The notes below the pieces were generated by a model. The model did not search any database and had not been told where the DNA came from. It saw nothing but the letters and a program-made list of their open reading frames with translations. From Myxococcales bacterium (lineage in GTDB: Bacteria > Myxococcota_A > Polyangia > Palsa-1104), in contig PNAM01000089.1 in NCBI GenBank assembly GCA_003170275.1, positions 140,008-204,007 on the forward strand: 64,000 nt of DNA, read 5' to 3'. Position 1 is the stretch's first letter, and every line of letters starts with the position of its first letter. Both the position numbers and the translations under genes were made by a program. Positions 43,745 through 57,843 of this stretch are shown in pieces.

Positions 43745-45742
43745 TTACTTGAGGAAGTCGCGGATGCGCGCCGCGACCAGCGGTCCGGTGAACCCGAGCT
43801 TCTCGGCGATCACCGGCGCGGGCGCCGAGGCGCCAAAGCGATCGATGCCGATCGCCAGGCCGTCGACGCCGACCCAGCCGAGCCACTCGTTGGTGCGGCC
43901 GGCTTCGATCGAGACGCGGCGGCCCTTGGCCGGCAACACCTGCGTGCGGTAGGCGACGTCCTGGCGCGCGAACACCTCGAGGCACGGCAGCGACACCACG
44001 CGCACCTTCTTGCCGTCCTTGGCGAGCAGCCCGGCCGCTTCGACCGCGATGCCCAGCTCCGAGCCGGTGGCCATGATGATCACCTCCGGCGCGCCGCCCG
44101 TCTCCGCGAGCAGCACGTAGCCGCCGCGCGCGGCGTCCTCGGCGGTGGTGCCGGCCGGCGGCTGGGCGACCTTCTGGCGCGACAGGATGATCTCCGTCGG
44201 GCCGTGCGTGTGCGTGAGCGCCGAGGCCCACGCGGCGGCGCACTCGGCGGCATCGCCCGGACGCCACACGTCGACGTTCGGGATCAGCCGCAGCGCCGAG
44301 ACGTGCTCGACCGACTGGTGCGTCGGCCCGTCCTCACCGAGGAACACCGAGTCGTGCGTGAACACGTGCGTCACCTGCGTGCCGGTGAGCGCCGCCAGGC
44401 GGATCGCCGGGCGCATGTAGTCGCTGAAGGTGAGGAACGTGGCAGTGAACGGGATGAACTGCCCGTACAGCGACATGCCGTTGGCCATCGCGCCCATGGC
44501 GTGCTCGCGGATTCCGAAGCGCAGGTTGCGCCCCTCGAAATTCGCGCGCGTGACCTTGGGCGAGTCTTTGATCGGCGTCTTGGTCGAACCGCCGAGATCC
44601 GCATCACCGCCCACCAGCGACGGGACCAGCGCGGCGGCCTTCTGCAGGATGGTGCCGGCGAGCGAGCGGGTGGCGTCGGTCTGCGCGGGCGCGGCGGCGG
44701 CCAGTTGCTTCAACAGATCCGCCGGCACGGTCTTTTCGCCGAGCGCCTGGTACAGCGCCGCCTTGTCGGCGTGCGTGGCGAGCCAGTCGCGCTCCTGCCC
44801 GCGCCAGGTCTCGTGCGCGCGAGCGAGCTCCTCGGCGCGGCGCTTCCACAGCGCCTTGACCTCGTCGGGGATGTAGAACGGCTTGTCGAGCGGCCAACCG
44901 AGCGCCTTCTTGGTGGCCTCGGTCTCTTCCTTGCCGAGCGGCTCGCCGTGCACCTTGTGCGTGTCGTGCTTGTGCGGCGCGCCGTTGCCGATGTGCGTGC
45001 GCGCCAGGATCAGGAACGGCTTCTCGGTCTCGGCGACCGCCTGATCGTACGCGGCGCTGATCTGCGCGTGATCGTGCCCATCGATGTGCAGGATGCGCCA
45101 GCCGTAGGCCTCGAAGCGCTTGCCCACGTCCTCGCTCATGCACTCGTCGAGGTTGCCGTCGAGGGTGATCTTGTTGTCGTCATAGATGTAGGTCAGGTTC
45201 CCGAGGCCGAGGTGGCCGGCGAGCGACGCCGCCTCGTGCGAGATTCCTTCCATCATGTCGCCGTCGGAGACGATGCCCCACACGCGGTGATCGTACAGGC
45301 CGGGGAAGCGAGCGGCCGACATCTTGCCGGCCAGCGCCATGCCCACGCCGTTGGCGAAGCCCTGGCCGAGCGGGCCGGTGGTGCACTCGACACCTGGCGT
45401 CAGGTGCGCCTCGGGGTGGCCCGGCGTCTTCGATCCCCACTGACGGAAATGCTTGAGCTCGTCGAGCGACAGATCGTAGCCCGACAGGTGCAGCAGCGAG
45501 TAGAGCAGCATCGATCCGTGACCGGCCGAGAGCACGAAGCGGTCCCGATCGGGCCACTGCGGATCGCGCGGATCGTGCTTGAGGTAGCGCGACCAGAGGA
45601 TGAACGCGTAGTCCGCGGCGCCCATGGGCAGCCCCGGGTGACCGCTGTTGGCGGCCTCGATGGCGTCGATGGAGAGGAACTTGATGGTCTTCACGGCCAG
45701 GTCGGTTACGTCTGCGGCCGAGGCCGGTGCGGGCTTGAACAA
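43745..45742 (-). CDS. tkt: Transketolase
   Basis: 665 residues from TTG 45742, with AGGTGA just upstream. It transfers two-carbon units between sugar phosphates using thiamine diphosphate. Visible motifs are ANSGHPGLPMGAADYAFILW, LSAGHGSMLLYSLLHLSG, the ThDP motif GDGDMMEGISHEAASLAGHL...YDDNKITLDG, and the pyrimidine domain RNLRFGIREHAMGAMANGM. Domain order (PP, Pyr, C-terminal) and length are normal. It is the first gene of the tkt-eno unit and is divergent from a small exported protein gene 60 bp away. Confidence 0.97.
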   Translation of the reverse strand: MFKPAPASAADVTDLAVKTIKFLSIDAIEAANSGHPGLPMGAADYAFILWSRYLKHDPRDPQWPDRDRFVLSAGHGSMLLYSLLHLSGYDLSLDELKHFRQWGSKTPGHPEAHLTPGVECTTGPLGQGFANGVGMALAGKMSAARFPGLYDHRVWGIVSDGDMMEGISHEAASLAGHLGLGNLTYIYDDNKITLDGNLDECMSEDVGKRFEAYGWRILHIDGHDHAQISAAYDQAVAETEKPFLILARTHIGNGAPHKHDTHKVHGEPLGKEETEATKKALGWPLDKPFYIPDEVKALWKRRAEELARAHETWRGQERDWLATHADKAALYQALGEKTVPADLLKQLAAAAPAQTDATRSLAGTILQKAAALVPSLVGGDADLGGSTKTPIKDSPKVTRANFEGRNLRFGIREHAMGAMANGMSLYGQFIPFTATFLTFSDYMRPAIRLAALTGTQVTHVFTHDSVFLGEDGPTHQSVEHVSALRLIPNVDVWRPGDAAECAAAWASALTHTHGPTEIILSRQKVAQPPAGTTAEDAARGGYVLLAETGGAPEVIIMATGSELGIAVEAAGLLAKDGKKVRVVSLPCLEVFARQDVAYRTQVLPAKGRRVSIEAGRTNEWLGWVGVDGLAIGIDRFGASAPAPVIAEKLGFTGPLVAARIRDFLK

Positions 45743-45802
45743 GGGTCACCTCACTTGCGAAGGGAGAGATAATGGCCTGCAACCTGCTTCTATTTCAACC
45801 TG

Positions 45803-46165
45803 ATGATCACTCGCGTGATGCTGGGGTTGCTATGGGTCGCGGTGCCGACGTATGCCGAAGGAGCGAGCGGGCCCCCGCCCGGTATGTCGGCGACCCTGGC
45901 GCGCGTCGGTGAAGCTGCGCAGCTCGCTCGCTTGCACCCCGACCAGGCGTGGACGCACGCGCAGTCCGCCGACCGCCAAGCGCACCGGCTGGCCCGTCAG
46001 TTGCGCAATGATCCCGAGCTCGCGCCGGAGGCCACGTCGCTGGCGCGCGCGACGCGAGAGCTGTCGGAGGCGTCGCGCCGCCAGGAGCCCGCGGACGTGC
46101 GCGCGCGCGCGATCGACGTGCAGGCGAGCGTACGCGGGTTCGCCACTACGCTGGAGTCGCCTTGA
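45803..46165 (+). CDS. Small exported helical protein
   Basis: 120 residues from ATG 45803. A signal peptide (MITRVMLGLLWVAVPTYAEG) is followed by a wholly helical Ala/Arg/Gln-rich segment (residues 28-115) with LARLHPDQAWTHAQSADRQA. The fold is likely a helical hairpin. Family not recognised. Its stop overlaps the start of the lipoprotein gene by 4 bases (TTGA). Confidence 0.6.
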   Translation: MITRVMLGLLWVAVPTYAEGASGPPPGMSATLARVGEAAQLARLHPDQAWTHAQSADRQAHRLARQLRNDPELAPEATSLARATRELSEASRRQEPADVRARAIDVQASVRGFATTLESP

Positions 46166-46644
46166 GTCGCGGCGCGCTCGGGCTCGCGCTGTTGCTCGGC
46201 GCGTGCGCGCATCATTCGGTGGCGCCCGAGCCGCCCGTCGTGGTCGGCAGCTCGCACCAGCCCTATCGGGGCCGGCCGGGTTATCTGAGCGCCGAGCGCT
46301 CGAGCTACCGGGACTTCGTCGCCGATCGCCGTCCGATCGCCGAGCGGCCGCCGCTCGAGTCCGCGCAGCCCGATCGCCTGCGCGCGCTGATGGCGACGCT
46401 CGACGGAAAGGTGGCCGGCCTCGGCGAGCAGCCGACCGACGCCGATCGCAAGGCGCTCTCGGTCACCATCGAAGAGATCGGCGGCCTGTTGGCCGCGTAT
46501 CCGGATCAGGCCGCGGAGGTCGACGAGCTGCGCGAGCTCACCGACAAGCTCGGCGCCACGCGCGGTCCCGCGGTCATCCAACTGCGCGCGCGCATGGGCG
46601 ACCTGATCGATCTGATCCGGCTGCAGTTGCTCGCCGGCAGGTGA
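46162..46644 (+). CDS. Small lipoprotein
   Basis: 160 residues from TTG 46162. Lipobox LGAC (Cys15), then a short proline-rich linker and an all-helical remainder (DRLRALMATLDGKVAGLGEQ, IEEIGGLLAAYPDQAAEVDE, QLRARMGDLIDLIRLQLL). The coupling to the previous gene (4-nt overlap) and similar helical make-up suggest that the two exported proteins work together. Function unknown. Confidence 0.65.
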   Translation: MSRGALGLALLLGACAHHSVAPEPPVVVGSSHQPYRGRPGYLSAERSSYRDFVADRRPIAERPPLESAQPDRLRALMATLDGKVAGLGEQPTDADRKALSVTIEEIGGLLAAYPDQAAEVDELRELTDKLGATRGPAVIQLRARMGDLIDLIRLQLLAGR

Positions 46645-46660
46645 GTGATACGCTACGGGC

Positions 46661-47884
46661 GTGCTCGAGCTGGCGCGCGCCCACTATCGCTGTACCGGTT
46701 GCGGCGATTGTTGCCGCGGCTGGGACGTGCCGCTCGAGCCGGGCGAGGCGGCGGCGTTCACCAATTTCGCGACGCCGCTGATCTCCGCCGAGCGGCTGCG
46801 CGGCGCGCTCGGACGTTCGCGCCAGGCGGGCATCGACGTGGACACGCTGGCCGGCGCGGCCGGGCAGTGCGCGGCGCTCAACGACGATCAGACCTGCGCG
46901 ATCCACGCGGCGCACGGCGGCAAGGCCAAGCCGCGCGCGTGCCAGATCTTTCCGTTCACCTTCGTGGCCACGCCCGCCGGCGTTCGCGTGGGGCTGTCGT
47001 TCGCCTGCCCGGCGGTGGTCGACGAGGAGGGACCGCTTCTCGACGCGCAGCGCGGCGAGATCGAGGCGCTGTTCGCCATCGCGGTCGACGGCACGCGCTA
47101 CCTGCTGCGCGTGGGCGACGAGGTCGAGATCGGCGAGGGGCGCACGGCGTCGTACGCGCAAGCGGAGCCGCTGTTCGACGAGCTGGCGGCGGCGCTCGAG
47201 CGAGACGGCCGGCTGGTCGAGCGGGTGTGCCGCGCCGGCGCGCTGGCGGCGTTGCTGCAGGCGCGGCTGGGCGAGCAGATTCCGTTCGCGCGCGCGCTCG
47301 ATGCGGCGCGCGGTGGGGTGGAGGCGCTGGTCGGCGAAGCGCTCGGCGAGCCGGCCGAGGTCGATCGTCTGTCGCGCGCGCTGTTTCGCACGCTGCTCAA
47401 GTCGACCGAGCCGGGCCGCGCGGGCGCGATGGGTCGGATGGGCGGCGCGCTCGCCTCGCTGTTCGGCTCCGGCGAGGTGCGGCTGCGCGGCGCGCGACCC
47501 GACGCGGCGCCGATCGCGGTGCCGTGGAAGGACGTCGAGCGCGTGACGCCCGGCCTCGGTGCGGACGGCGAGGCGCTCTACGCGCGCTGGATGGGCGACA
47601 GCCTGCGCGCGCTCACCTTCTTCGGCGACGCGGCCTTCGGCCTCTCGCTCGCGGGCGGGCTCGACCTGAAAGTGCTGTCGCTGGCGGTGGCGGCGTTCCT
47701 CGCGCGTGCGTACGCGGCGGCGCGCGGCGCTCCGGTGGTCGCGCTCGACGACTGCAAGCGCGCGTTGCGCCAGCTCGACGCCGGCATCACCCACCGCGCG
47801 AGCATGCCGGCCGGCTTCGGGCGCGCGCTCGCGGCCACCGCGTCACTCGATCTGTTGCGTGAGCAACTGGGGGACCGATCGTGA
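46661..47884 (+). CDS. YkgJ-family cysteine cluster protein
   Basis: 407 residues from GTG 46661. The N-terminal YkgJ/zinc-or-iron-chelating domain has YRCTGCGDCCRGWDVPLEPG (Cys11, 14, 17, 18), later CAALNDDQTCAIHAA and ACQIFPFTFV, the C-x2-C-x2-CC...C...C pattern of this family, which includes flagellin N-methylase-like proteins. The C-terminal 250 residues are Ala/Arg-rich and mostly helical, of unknown role. It overlaps the next gene start by 4 bases (GTGA). Confidence 0.85.
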   Translation: MLELARAHYRCTGCGDCCRGWDVPLEPGEAAAFTNFATPLISAERLRGALGRSRQAGIDVDTLAGAAGQCAALNDDQTCAIHAAHGGKAKPRACQIFPFTFVATPAGVRVGLSFACPAVVDEEGPLLDAQRGEIEALFAIAVDGTRYLLRVGDEVEIGEGRTASYAQAEPLFDELAAALERDGRLVERVCRAGALAALLQARLGEQIPFARALDAARGGVEALVGEALGEPAEVDRLSRALFRTLLKSTEPGRAGAMGRMGGALASLFGSGEVRLRGARPDAAPIAVPWKDVERVTPGLGADGEALYARWMGDSLRALTFFGDAAFGLSLAGGLDLKVLSLAVAAFLARAYAAARGAPVVALDDCKRALRQLDAGITHRASMPAGFGRALAATASLDLLREQLGDRS

Positions 47885-49015
47885 AAAAAGGTTGGAAGAT
47901 TGCGCTGCTCACCGTCGGGCTGCTGCTCGGCGGGATCGGCGGCCTGGTCGGGCTGGTCTTCTACGCGACCAGCGGCGTGGTGACCGCCGCCGACGGCTTC
48001 TTGGCCAAGATCGGCACCGGCCAGCTGCACGCGGCCTACGAGGAGACCGGCGCCGCATTCAAAAAGGATCTCGACGAGCCCGGCTTCGAGCGGCTGGTCA
48101 AGGAGCTGGGCCTCGACGGCTACGCGTCGCGCACCTGGTCGAACCGGCAGCTCGCCAACTCGAGCGGCGAGGTAGAGGGCCACGTGACCACGCGCGCCGG
48201 CGAGGAGATCCCGCTCAAGCTGACGCTCGCCAAGCTCGACGGCGCGTGGCGCGTGGTCGGGCTCACCAGCCAAAAGGCGGTCTCGGTGCCCACGGTGCGC
48301 GAGCCGCCCGAGCTCGTCCCATTGCGGGCGCTGGTCACGCGCAACATGCTCGACTTCAGCGCGGCGGTGCTGACCGGCAAGTTCGAGAGCTTTCACGCGA
48401 CCATCTCGAAGCTGTGGCAGAAGCAGATCGATCCGGCCGGGCTCAAGACGGCGTTCGCGGCCTTCCTCGATCCGCGCGTGCGCATGCCGGCCATCGACGA
48501 GTCGCAGCTGGTGTTCGATCAGCCGCCGATCGTCGACGAGGGTGGGCTGTTGCACGTGACCGGCTATTACGTCGCCGCCTCGCGCGTCGGCTTCAAGCTC
48601 GACTACCTGTGGGAGGAGAGTTGGAAGCTGGTGGGCTTGAAGGCCAACACCAACGCCGTCTCGGTGACCCGCTACGTGCCGTCGGACGCGGCGCTAAAGC
48701 CGGTGGTGCAGGCCTCGTTGGTGGCGTTCGCGCAGGCGATCAAGTCACGCGACATGAAGTCCCTCTACGCCGGGGTCTCCAAGATCTGGCAGCAGCAGAC
48801 CACGCCGGCCGGCCTGGAAAAAGCGTTCGCGGCGTTCGTCAAGAAGAAGGTCGACCTCAGCCACGTGGGCGAGCGCGCGCCCACCTTCACCGAGCCCGCG
48901 CACACCACCGACGAGGGCGTGTTGATCGTCACCGGCACCGTCCCGCTCACGCCGGCGCCGCTCAAGTTCCAGCTCAAGTATCTCTACGAGCACCCCAGTT
49001 GGCGTCTCTTGGGGA

Positions 49016-49038
<23 letters not shown>
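47881..49038 (+). CDS. Membrane-anchored protein with three NTF2-like repeats
   Basis: 385 residues from GTG 47881. One N-terminal TM helix (KIALLTVGLLLGGIGGLVGL) anchors three tandem domains of about 115 residues. Each starts with a helix (FLAKIGTGQLHAAYEET; FSAAVLTGKFESFHATI; FAQAIKSRDMKSLYAGV), has a middle region (KQIDPAGLKTAFAAFLDP; QQTTPAGLEKAFAAFVKK) and ends in beta strands closing with WRVVGL, WKLVGL and WRLLGI. This is the NTF2/DUF4864-like cone fold. The repeats probably bind a periplasmic ligand. It converges with gltB with a 23-base overlap. Confidence 0.75.
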
Positions 49039-53503
<4,465 letters not shown>

Positions 53504-53615
53504 CTTGGTTATTCTCCGTCGGAAACGAACGAACTATGACGCGATGCGCTAATTCCGTCCAGCGAAAAGGGATGCGCTTGCGGACGCCTCTTGGTGCGGG
53601 TATCGTCCGCCCCCG

Positions 53616-54656
53616 ATGGCGCGCGACAAACGGCAAGACGACGACGAGACCGAGACCGAAACCGAACCGGCCGAGTCCGACGACGGCAAGGCGACCTCCC
53701 GCCTCGGGATGTGGTTCGAAGAGGCGTGGGAAGGCTGGCTGAAGTCGGTCGGCGTGGTCCTGCTGTGCGCGGTCGCGTATCTCGGCTACAAGTTCGATCT
53801 GGTCACCGAGAGCCTGGCCGGCGCGCTGCTGGTGGCGGCGATCGTCGGTGGGTTGATCGTCTCGCTCGGGCTGCCCGCCTGGCACCTGGTGCAGCTCAAG
53901 CCGGCGGGGCAGCGCGCGCTGTTCGTGACCATGATGATGCTGTGGGCGGTGGCGGCCGGCTATCCGTCGCTGCGCGCGGCGATCCGACCGGCGGCGCTCG
54001 CCGAGGCCACCGTCACCACCGAGGGGCAGTCGGTGAAGGTCAAGCCGGGCGGGACCGGACCGTACGAGCTGACCGTGAGCGGGCACTTGAAGCCCGGCGC
54101 GGCCGAGACCGACGCCAGCTATGCGATCATCGCCGACGGCAACGGCGGCGGGCAGGATCGCGCCGAGGACGCGCTCGAGCGCAAGCAGGTGCGCGTGCGC
54201 GTGTCGCGCAAGGGCGGCACGTCGACGTCGATCCAGGAGCAGAACGAGCACACGCACGCGCTGCCGACGGTGCGCGGCGCCGAGATCACCTTCACCGCCG
54301 AGCGGCTCGAGCCGGAGAAGCTCGAGGGCGGCCTGCTGCTCACCGTGCATTCGGCGGGGCTCAACCCGATCATCTTTTGGGTGCTCGGCGGGCTGGCGTT
54401 CCTGCTCGCGATCGGGTTCGACGCGCGGCTCACCGACTCCAAAGGCAAGGGCAAGACCTACCTGGCGGTGGGCGTCGGCATCTGCGTGGTCTTTGCGATC
54501 TTCCTGCCCATGCTCGCCACGCCGCACTCGCTGGTACGCCCGGCGGTCGACTCGCTGTTGCGCGCGCTGTTCCTCGGCGGGATCGGCGGCTGGCTGTTCG
54601 GCGCGATCGGGCGCGGGCTCGCCGGCCCGAAGCCGGCCAAGAAGGCCAAGCGCTAG
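53616..54656 (+). CDS. Membrane protein of unknown function
   Basis: 346 residues from ATG 53616. An acidic N-terminus (DDDETETETEPAESDDGK) is followed by helices at about 42-60, 67-90 and 103-115, a soluble segment at 120-245 of beta type (a single domain flanked by TMs, presumably periplasmic), then three further helices and a basic tail (KPAKKAKR). No family is recognised. It is divergent from gltB across 112 bp. Confidence 0.65.
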   Translation: MARDKRQDDDETETETEPAESDDGKATSRLGMWFEEAWEGWLKSVGVVLLCAVAYLGYKFDLVTESLAGALLVAAIVGGLIVSLGLPAWHLVQLKPAGQRALFVTMMMLWAVAAGYPSLRAAIRPAALAEATVTTEGQSVKVKPGGTGPYELTVSGHLKPGAAETDASYAIIADGNGGGQDRAEDALERKQVRVRVSRKGGTSTSIQEQNEHTHALPTVRGAEITFTAERLEPEKLEGGLLLTVHSAGLNPIIFWVLGGLAFLLAIGFDARLTDSKGKGKTYLAVGVGICVVFAIFLPMLATPHSLVRPAVDSLLRALFLGGIGGWLFGAIGRGLAGPKPAKKAKR

Positions 54657-54677
54657 CGGGGCGCGTAGCGAACCCCG

Positions 54678-56165
54678 CTACTCTGGCACTTTCATCAGGC
54701 GCGCGAGGATGTCTTCGCGCAGGAGCGGGGCGAGGCCGCCGCCGCCCAGGATGTTGACGATGCGGCTCTCTGACGCGCGCACCGCGCCTCCCGATGGCTG
54801 CGGGGCGACGGTGGTGTTGGTGTAGGCCGACAGATCGACGAACAGCGAGCGCTCGCGCGGTCCGTCGGGCTCGACGCGTAGGTGCGGCTCGCGCGCGGCG
54901 AGCACCAGATCCTGCACCACCCACGCGTCGCCGTCGCCGAGCGCGAAGTCGACCAGCTGGTTCCAGTCGATGGGTGGCCCGCCCTCGCGGCCGAGCACGG
55001 TGCGCAGGCGCGCTTGCGAGGCGTCGGAGTCGAGCTCGGCGCCGAGGAACACGCTCTTGCCGCCGTAGTCCCAGCTGCGCTTGAGCACCAACGCGGCGCC
55101 GTTCGCGCGCACCCACGGGACCAGATCGGCGATCGGCGCGCCGGCGGGATCGGGCGTGGCGCCCGGCTCGAGCACGCGCGTCCACGGCACGGTTCGCAGC
55201 ACGGCGTCGTGCTCGTCGTCGGTAAGGCCGAGGTCCGCGCGCCCGGCGGCGGCGGAGAGCAGGCCGAGCATGCCCTTGACCTCGAGGTGGCTGGCGATCG
55301 GGTTGAGGATGTGGAAGCGCTCCGGCTCGAGGCACATGCGCGCAAACTCGGACCCGGGCGGAAGGCGGCGCGCGAAGATGTGGCGGTAGATCAGATCGGG
55401 ACGACGGCCGGCGACGCTCGCGCCGTCGCCGTCGCGGCGCGCGTCGTCGGGCGCCGCCAGATACGCCGTGTGGCCGAGCTCGTTCCATCGGGTCACGTAG
55501 TGCTCGAGCTCGCCGCGCTGCGCGTCGCCGGTGCGCGCGATGATGGCGATGGTCAGCCCGCGTTCGCGCGTGCCGCCGAGCCGGACGTGGTGCGCGATCA
55601 GCGACGCGAGCAGGTCGTCGGTGTTGCGGCCGTTGTCCGCCACCAGCGCGTCGGCCTGCGCGGTCGACAGCCCGCGCGTGCGCGCCACCTCGCGCAGGAA
55701 CGCCTCGGCGATGCAGTCGGAGTACCCCTGCATGGCGGGGATGGTGGTGTTGACCTCGAGCGCGCGCGGCACGCCGGCGGTGTCGACGAGAAAATCGACG
55801 CGCGCGGTCGACAGGTGCGCGGCCGAGCGCCAGGTGCGCGCCAGCCCTTCGGCCTCGAGCGGCAAGAACGAGCCGAACAGCCGCGCGCGCAGCGGCGCCC
55901 GCGCCGGATCGGTCATGAGCCGCTCGGTGAGCCGCACCAGCCCCGAGAGGATGTGGTGCGCGTCGGTGCTCACCGACCGCAGGCGCGCGCGATCGATCAC
56001 CGCGGGCGTGAGGATGGGCGGGATGGGCACCACGCTGCCGTCGGGCCGCACGACGATCACGCCGCGTGCGCGCGCGGCCTCGGCGTAGGCGCGTGCCAGC
56101 TCGAGGCGCTGCCCCGACGGCAGGCTATCTAGCCAGGTCCTGAACTGTTGCGCGGCGTTACCCAC
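54678..56165 (-). CDS. ATP-grasp-like protein, circularly permuted type
   Basis: 495 residues from GTG 56165. The segments RVDFLVDTAGVPRALEVNTT, LVLKRSWDYGGKSVFLGAEL, WVVQDLVLAAREPH and RIVNILGGGGLAPLL give the lysine, acidic and Gly-loop pattern of permuted ATP-grasp ligases (type 2, near glutathionylspermidine-synthase-like proteins). NTTIPAMQGYSDCIAEAFL is also typical. The enzyme probably ligates an amino or thiol group to a carboxylate using ATP. Substrate unknown. The neighbours give no pathway. Confidence 0.75.
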   Translation of the reverse strand: MGNAAQQFRTWLDSLPSGQRLELARAYAEAARARGVIVVRPDGSVVPIPPILTPAVIDRARLRSVSTDAHHILSGLVRLTERLMTDPARAPLRARLFGSFLPLEAEGLARTWRSAAHLSTARVDFLVDTAGVPRALEVNTTIPAMQGYSDCIAEAFLREVARTRGLSTAQADALVADNGRNTDDLLASLIAHHVRLGGTRERGLTIAIIARTGDAQRGELEHYVTRWNELGHTAYLAAPDDARRDGDGASVAGRRPDLIYRHIFARRLPPGSEFARMCLEPERFHILNPIASHLEVKGMLGLLSAAAGRADLGLTDDEHDAVLRTVPWTRVLEPGATPDPAGAPIADLVPWVRANGAALVLKRSWDYGGKSVFLGAELDSDASQARLRTVLGREGGPPIDWNQLVDFALGDGDAWVVQDLVLAAREPHLRVEPDGPRERSLFVDLSAYTNTTVAPQPSGGAVRASESRIVNILGGGGLAPLLREDILARLMKVPE

Positions 56166-56232
56166 GAAGGAGGTTCCTTTGTAGTCGGTTTTCGGCCGGA
56201 AGAGAAGCCGCCTGCGCTCGTAGATAGAGTCG

Positions 56233-56664
56233 ATGCGGCTATTCGGCTGGCGACGAATCGGGATCGACGACGTGATCGCGCGCTGGCCCGCGCTCGCCGC
56301 CCCGGCGTCCGACGAGCGCGTGGTGCTGGCGGCGCTCTACCAGCTGCGCGCCGAGCAGGATGCGACGCACGCGCGCCGCGATTTTCTCGCCGCCGAGCCG
56401 CTGCTCGAGCGGCTGCTGCACGGCTCGAGCGCGCAGGTGCGTCGCGCGGCGCTCGATGCGTGGGCGACCATCCTCGAGGGTCGGGTGCGACGCGCGCACG
56501 TAGATCTGTTGTTCGATCTGTCGAGCGAGCCCGATCTCGATCCGCTGGTGCTCGAGGGTGCGATTCGCGCCGCGCTCAGCTTTGGCGACGAGGAGGGCCG
56601 CATCACCGCGGCGCTGGTCGAAAATTCTCAGTCGAGCACGCGCAAGAACCAGCACTTGAGGTAG
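56233..56664 (+). CDS. Small helical-repeat-like protein
   Basis: 143 residues from ATG 56233. Helical repeats at about 20-125 (VVLAALYQLRAEQD, AQVRRAALDAWATILEGRV, LVLEGAIRAALSFGDEEGR) have a HEAT-like look. No family is recognised. It converges with the RlmI-like gene and overlaps it by 37 bases. The C-terminal 12 residues lie in the overlap, so the real end may be functionally unimportant. Confidence 0.5.
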   Translation: MRLFGWRRIGIDDVIARWPALAAPASDERVVLAALYQLRAEQDATHARRDFLAAEPLLERLLHGSSAQVRRAALDAWATILEGRVRRAHVDLLFDLSSEPDLDPLVLEGAIRAALSFGDEEGRITAALVENSQSSTRKNQHLR

Positions 56665-57797
56665 TCGGTCTCGGGGACGCCGACGAGCGGCGGGTGATCC
56701 CGACCGGCGCCGCAGCGCTCGAGCAGCTGGACCGGGCGGCCCACGTCGCGCGCGGCGTCCTCGAGGAGCTCGCCGAAGCGCTGCGGGGTCAGCTTGCCCG
56801 AGCAGCTGCAGGTGATCAGCACCCCGCCCGGCTTGCACAGGCGCAGCCCGCGCAGGTTGAGCTCCTTGTACGCGCGTTCGGCGCCACGCAGCGCGCTCTT
56901 TCGTTTGGCGAGCGCCGGCGGATCGATCACCACCACGTCGAAGCGCCGGCCTTCGGCCTCGAGCGAGCGCAGCGCATCGAACGCGTTCGCTTGCTGCACG
57001 GTGACCTGCGCGAGCTGGTTGCGCTGCGCGTTGGCGCGCGCGCGTTCGACGGCCGGCGCCGCTTCGTCGAGCGCGAGCACCGAGCGCGCGCCGCCGCGAG
57101 CGAGCGCGAGCGCGAAGCCGCCGTGGTAGGTGAACGCGTCGAGCGCGTCGCCCGTGGCGTAGCCGGCGGCGCGCGCGTGGTTCTCGGCCTGGTCGAGAAA
57201 GCCACCGGTCTTGCCGTCGGTGAGCACGTCGACCTCGAAGCGATTCTGCGCGTCGTGATAGGCGACCGTGGTCGGCCCGTCGCCACAAAGGATCCCCTTG
57301 TCGCGCGGCAGCCCCTCGAAGTCGCGCGCCGAGCCGTCGTTGCGCGCCACCACCAGCCGCGCGCCGAGCACCTCGCGCACCAGCGTGGCGATCTGCGGCT
57401 GGCGCGCGTCCATCGCCCGCGCGGCGGTCTGGATCACCGCCACGTCCTGATAACGATCGACGATCAACCCCGGCAGCAGATCGGCCTCGCCGTGCACCAC
57501 GCGGAACGCGTCCGCGCCGGCGAACACCCTCGTGCGGCGGGCGAGCGCCTGCTCGAGGCGTTCGCGGATCAGCTTCGCGTCGAAGGTCACCTCGCCGCGG
57601 CCGATCAAGCGGATGGGCAGCTGCGCGCCCTCCGCATACAGCGCGGTGCCGAGCAGCTTCTTGGCGCGATCGCGCACCAGGACCACGTCGCCTTCGGCCT
57701 GCGGAGGCGCCTGCAGCACGTCGCCGGCGAACACCCAAGGGTTGCCGCCGCGCAGCCGGGCCGCACCTTGCTCGGTGACGATCACCGTCGCTGGCAT
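56628..57797 (-). CDS. RlmI-like class I SAM-dependent rRNA methyltransferase
   Basis: 389 residues from ATG 57797. The N-terminal PUA-like part (TVIVTEQGAARLRGGNPWVF) is followed by the EEHEAD-like region and the Rossmann methyltransferase with DALDAFTYHGGFALALARGG (motif I), VLALDEAAPAVERARANAQR, FDVVVIDPPALAKRKSAL (the N/D-PP-x motif IV) and LITCSCSGKLTPQRFGELL. This is the RlmI family of rRNA cytosine-5 methyltransferases. The catalytic Cys is probably in the SCS segment. It is divergent from the nucleotidyltransferase-fold gene with 46 bp between. Confidence 0.88.
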   Translation of the reverse strand: MPATVIVTEQGAARLRGGNPWVFAGDVLQAPPQAEGDVVLVRDRAKKLLGTALYAEGAQLPIRLIGRGEVTFDAKLIRERLEQALARRTRVFAGADAFRVVHGEADLLPGLIVDRYQDVAVIQTAARAMDARQPQIATLVREVLGARLVVARNDGSARDFEGLPRDKGILCGDGPTTVAYHDAQNRFEVDVLTDGKTGGFLDQAENHARAAGYATGDALDAFTYHGGFALALARGGARSVLALDEAAPAVERARANAQRNQLAQVTVQQANAFDALRSLEAEGRRFDVVVIDPPALAKRKSALRGAERAYKELNLRGLRLCKPGGVLITCSCSGKLTPQRFGELLEDAARDVGRPVQLLERCGAGRDHPPLVGVPETDYLKCWFLRVLD

Positions 57798-57843
57798 GGT
57801 TCCCCATACCACGCCGGGCACGTCCTGTGCACATGCCATATCC

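Noticed and set aside
43547..45772. Long rightward frame antisense to transketolase
   Set aside because: Transketolase motifs are complete on the other strand. The antisense sequence is Arg/His-rich and repetitive.
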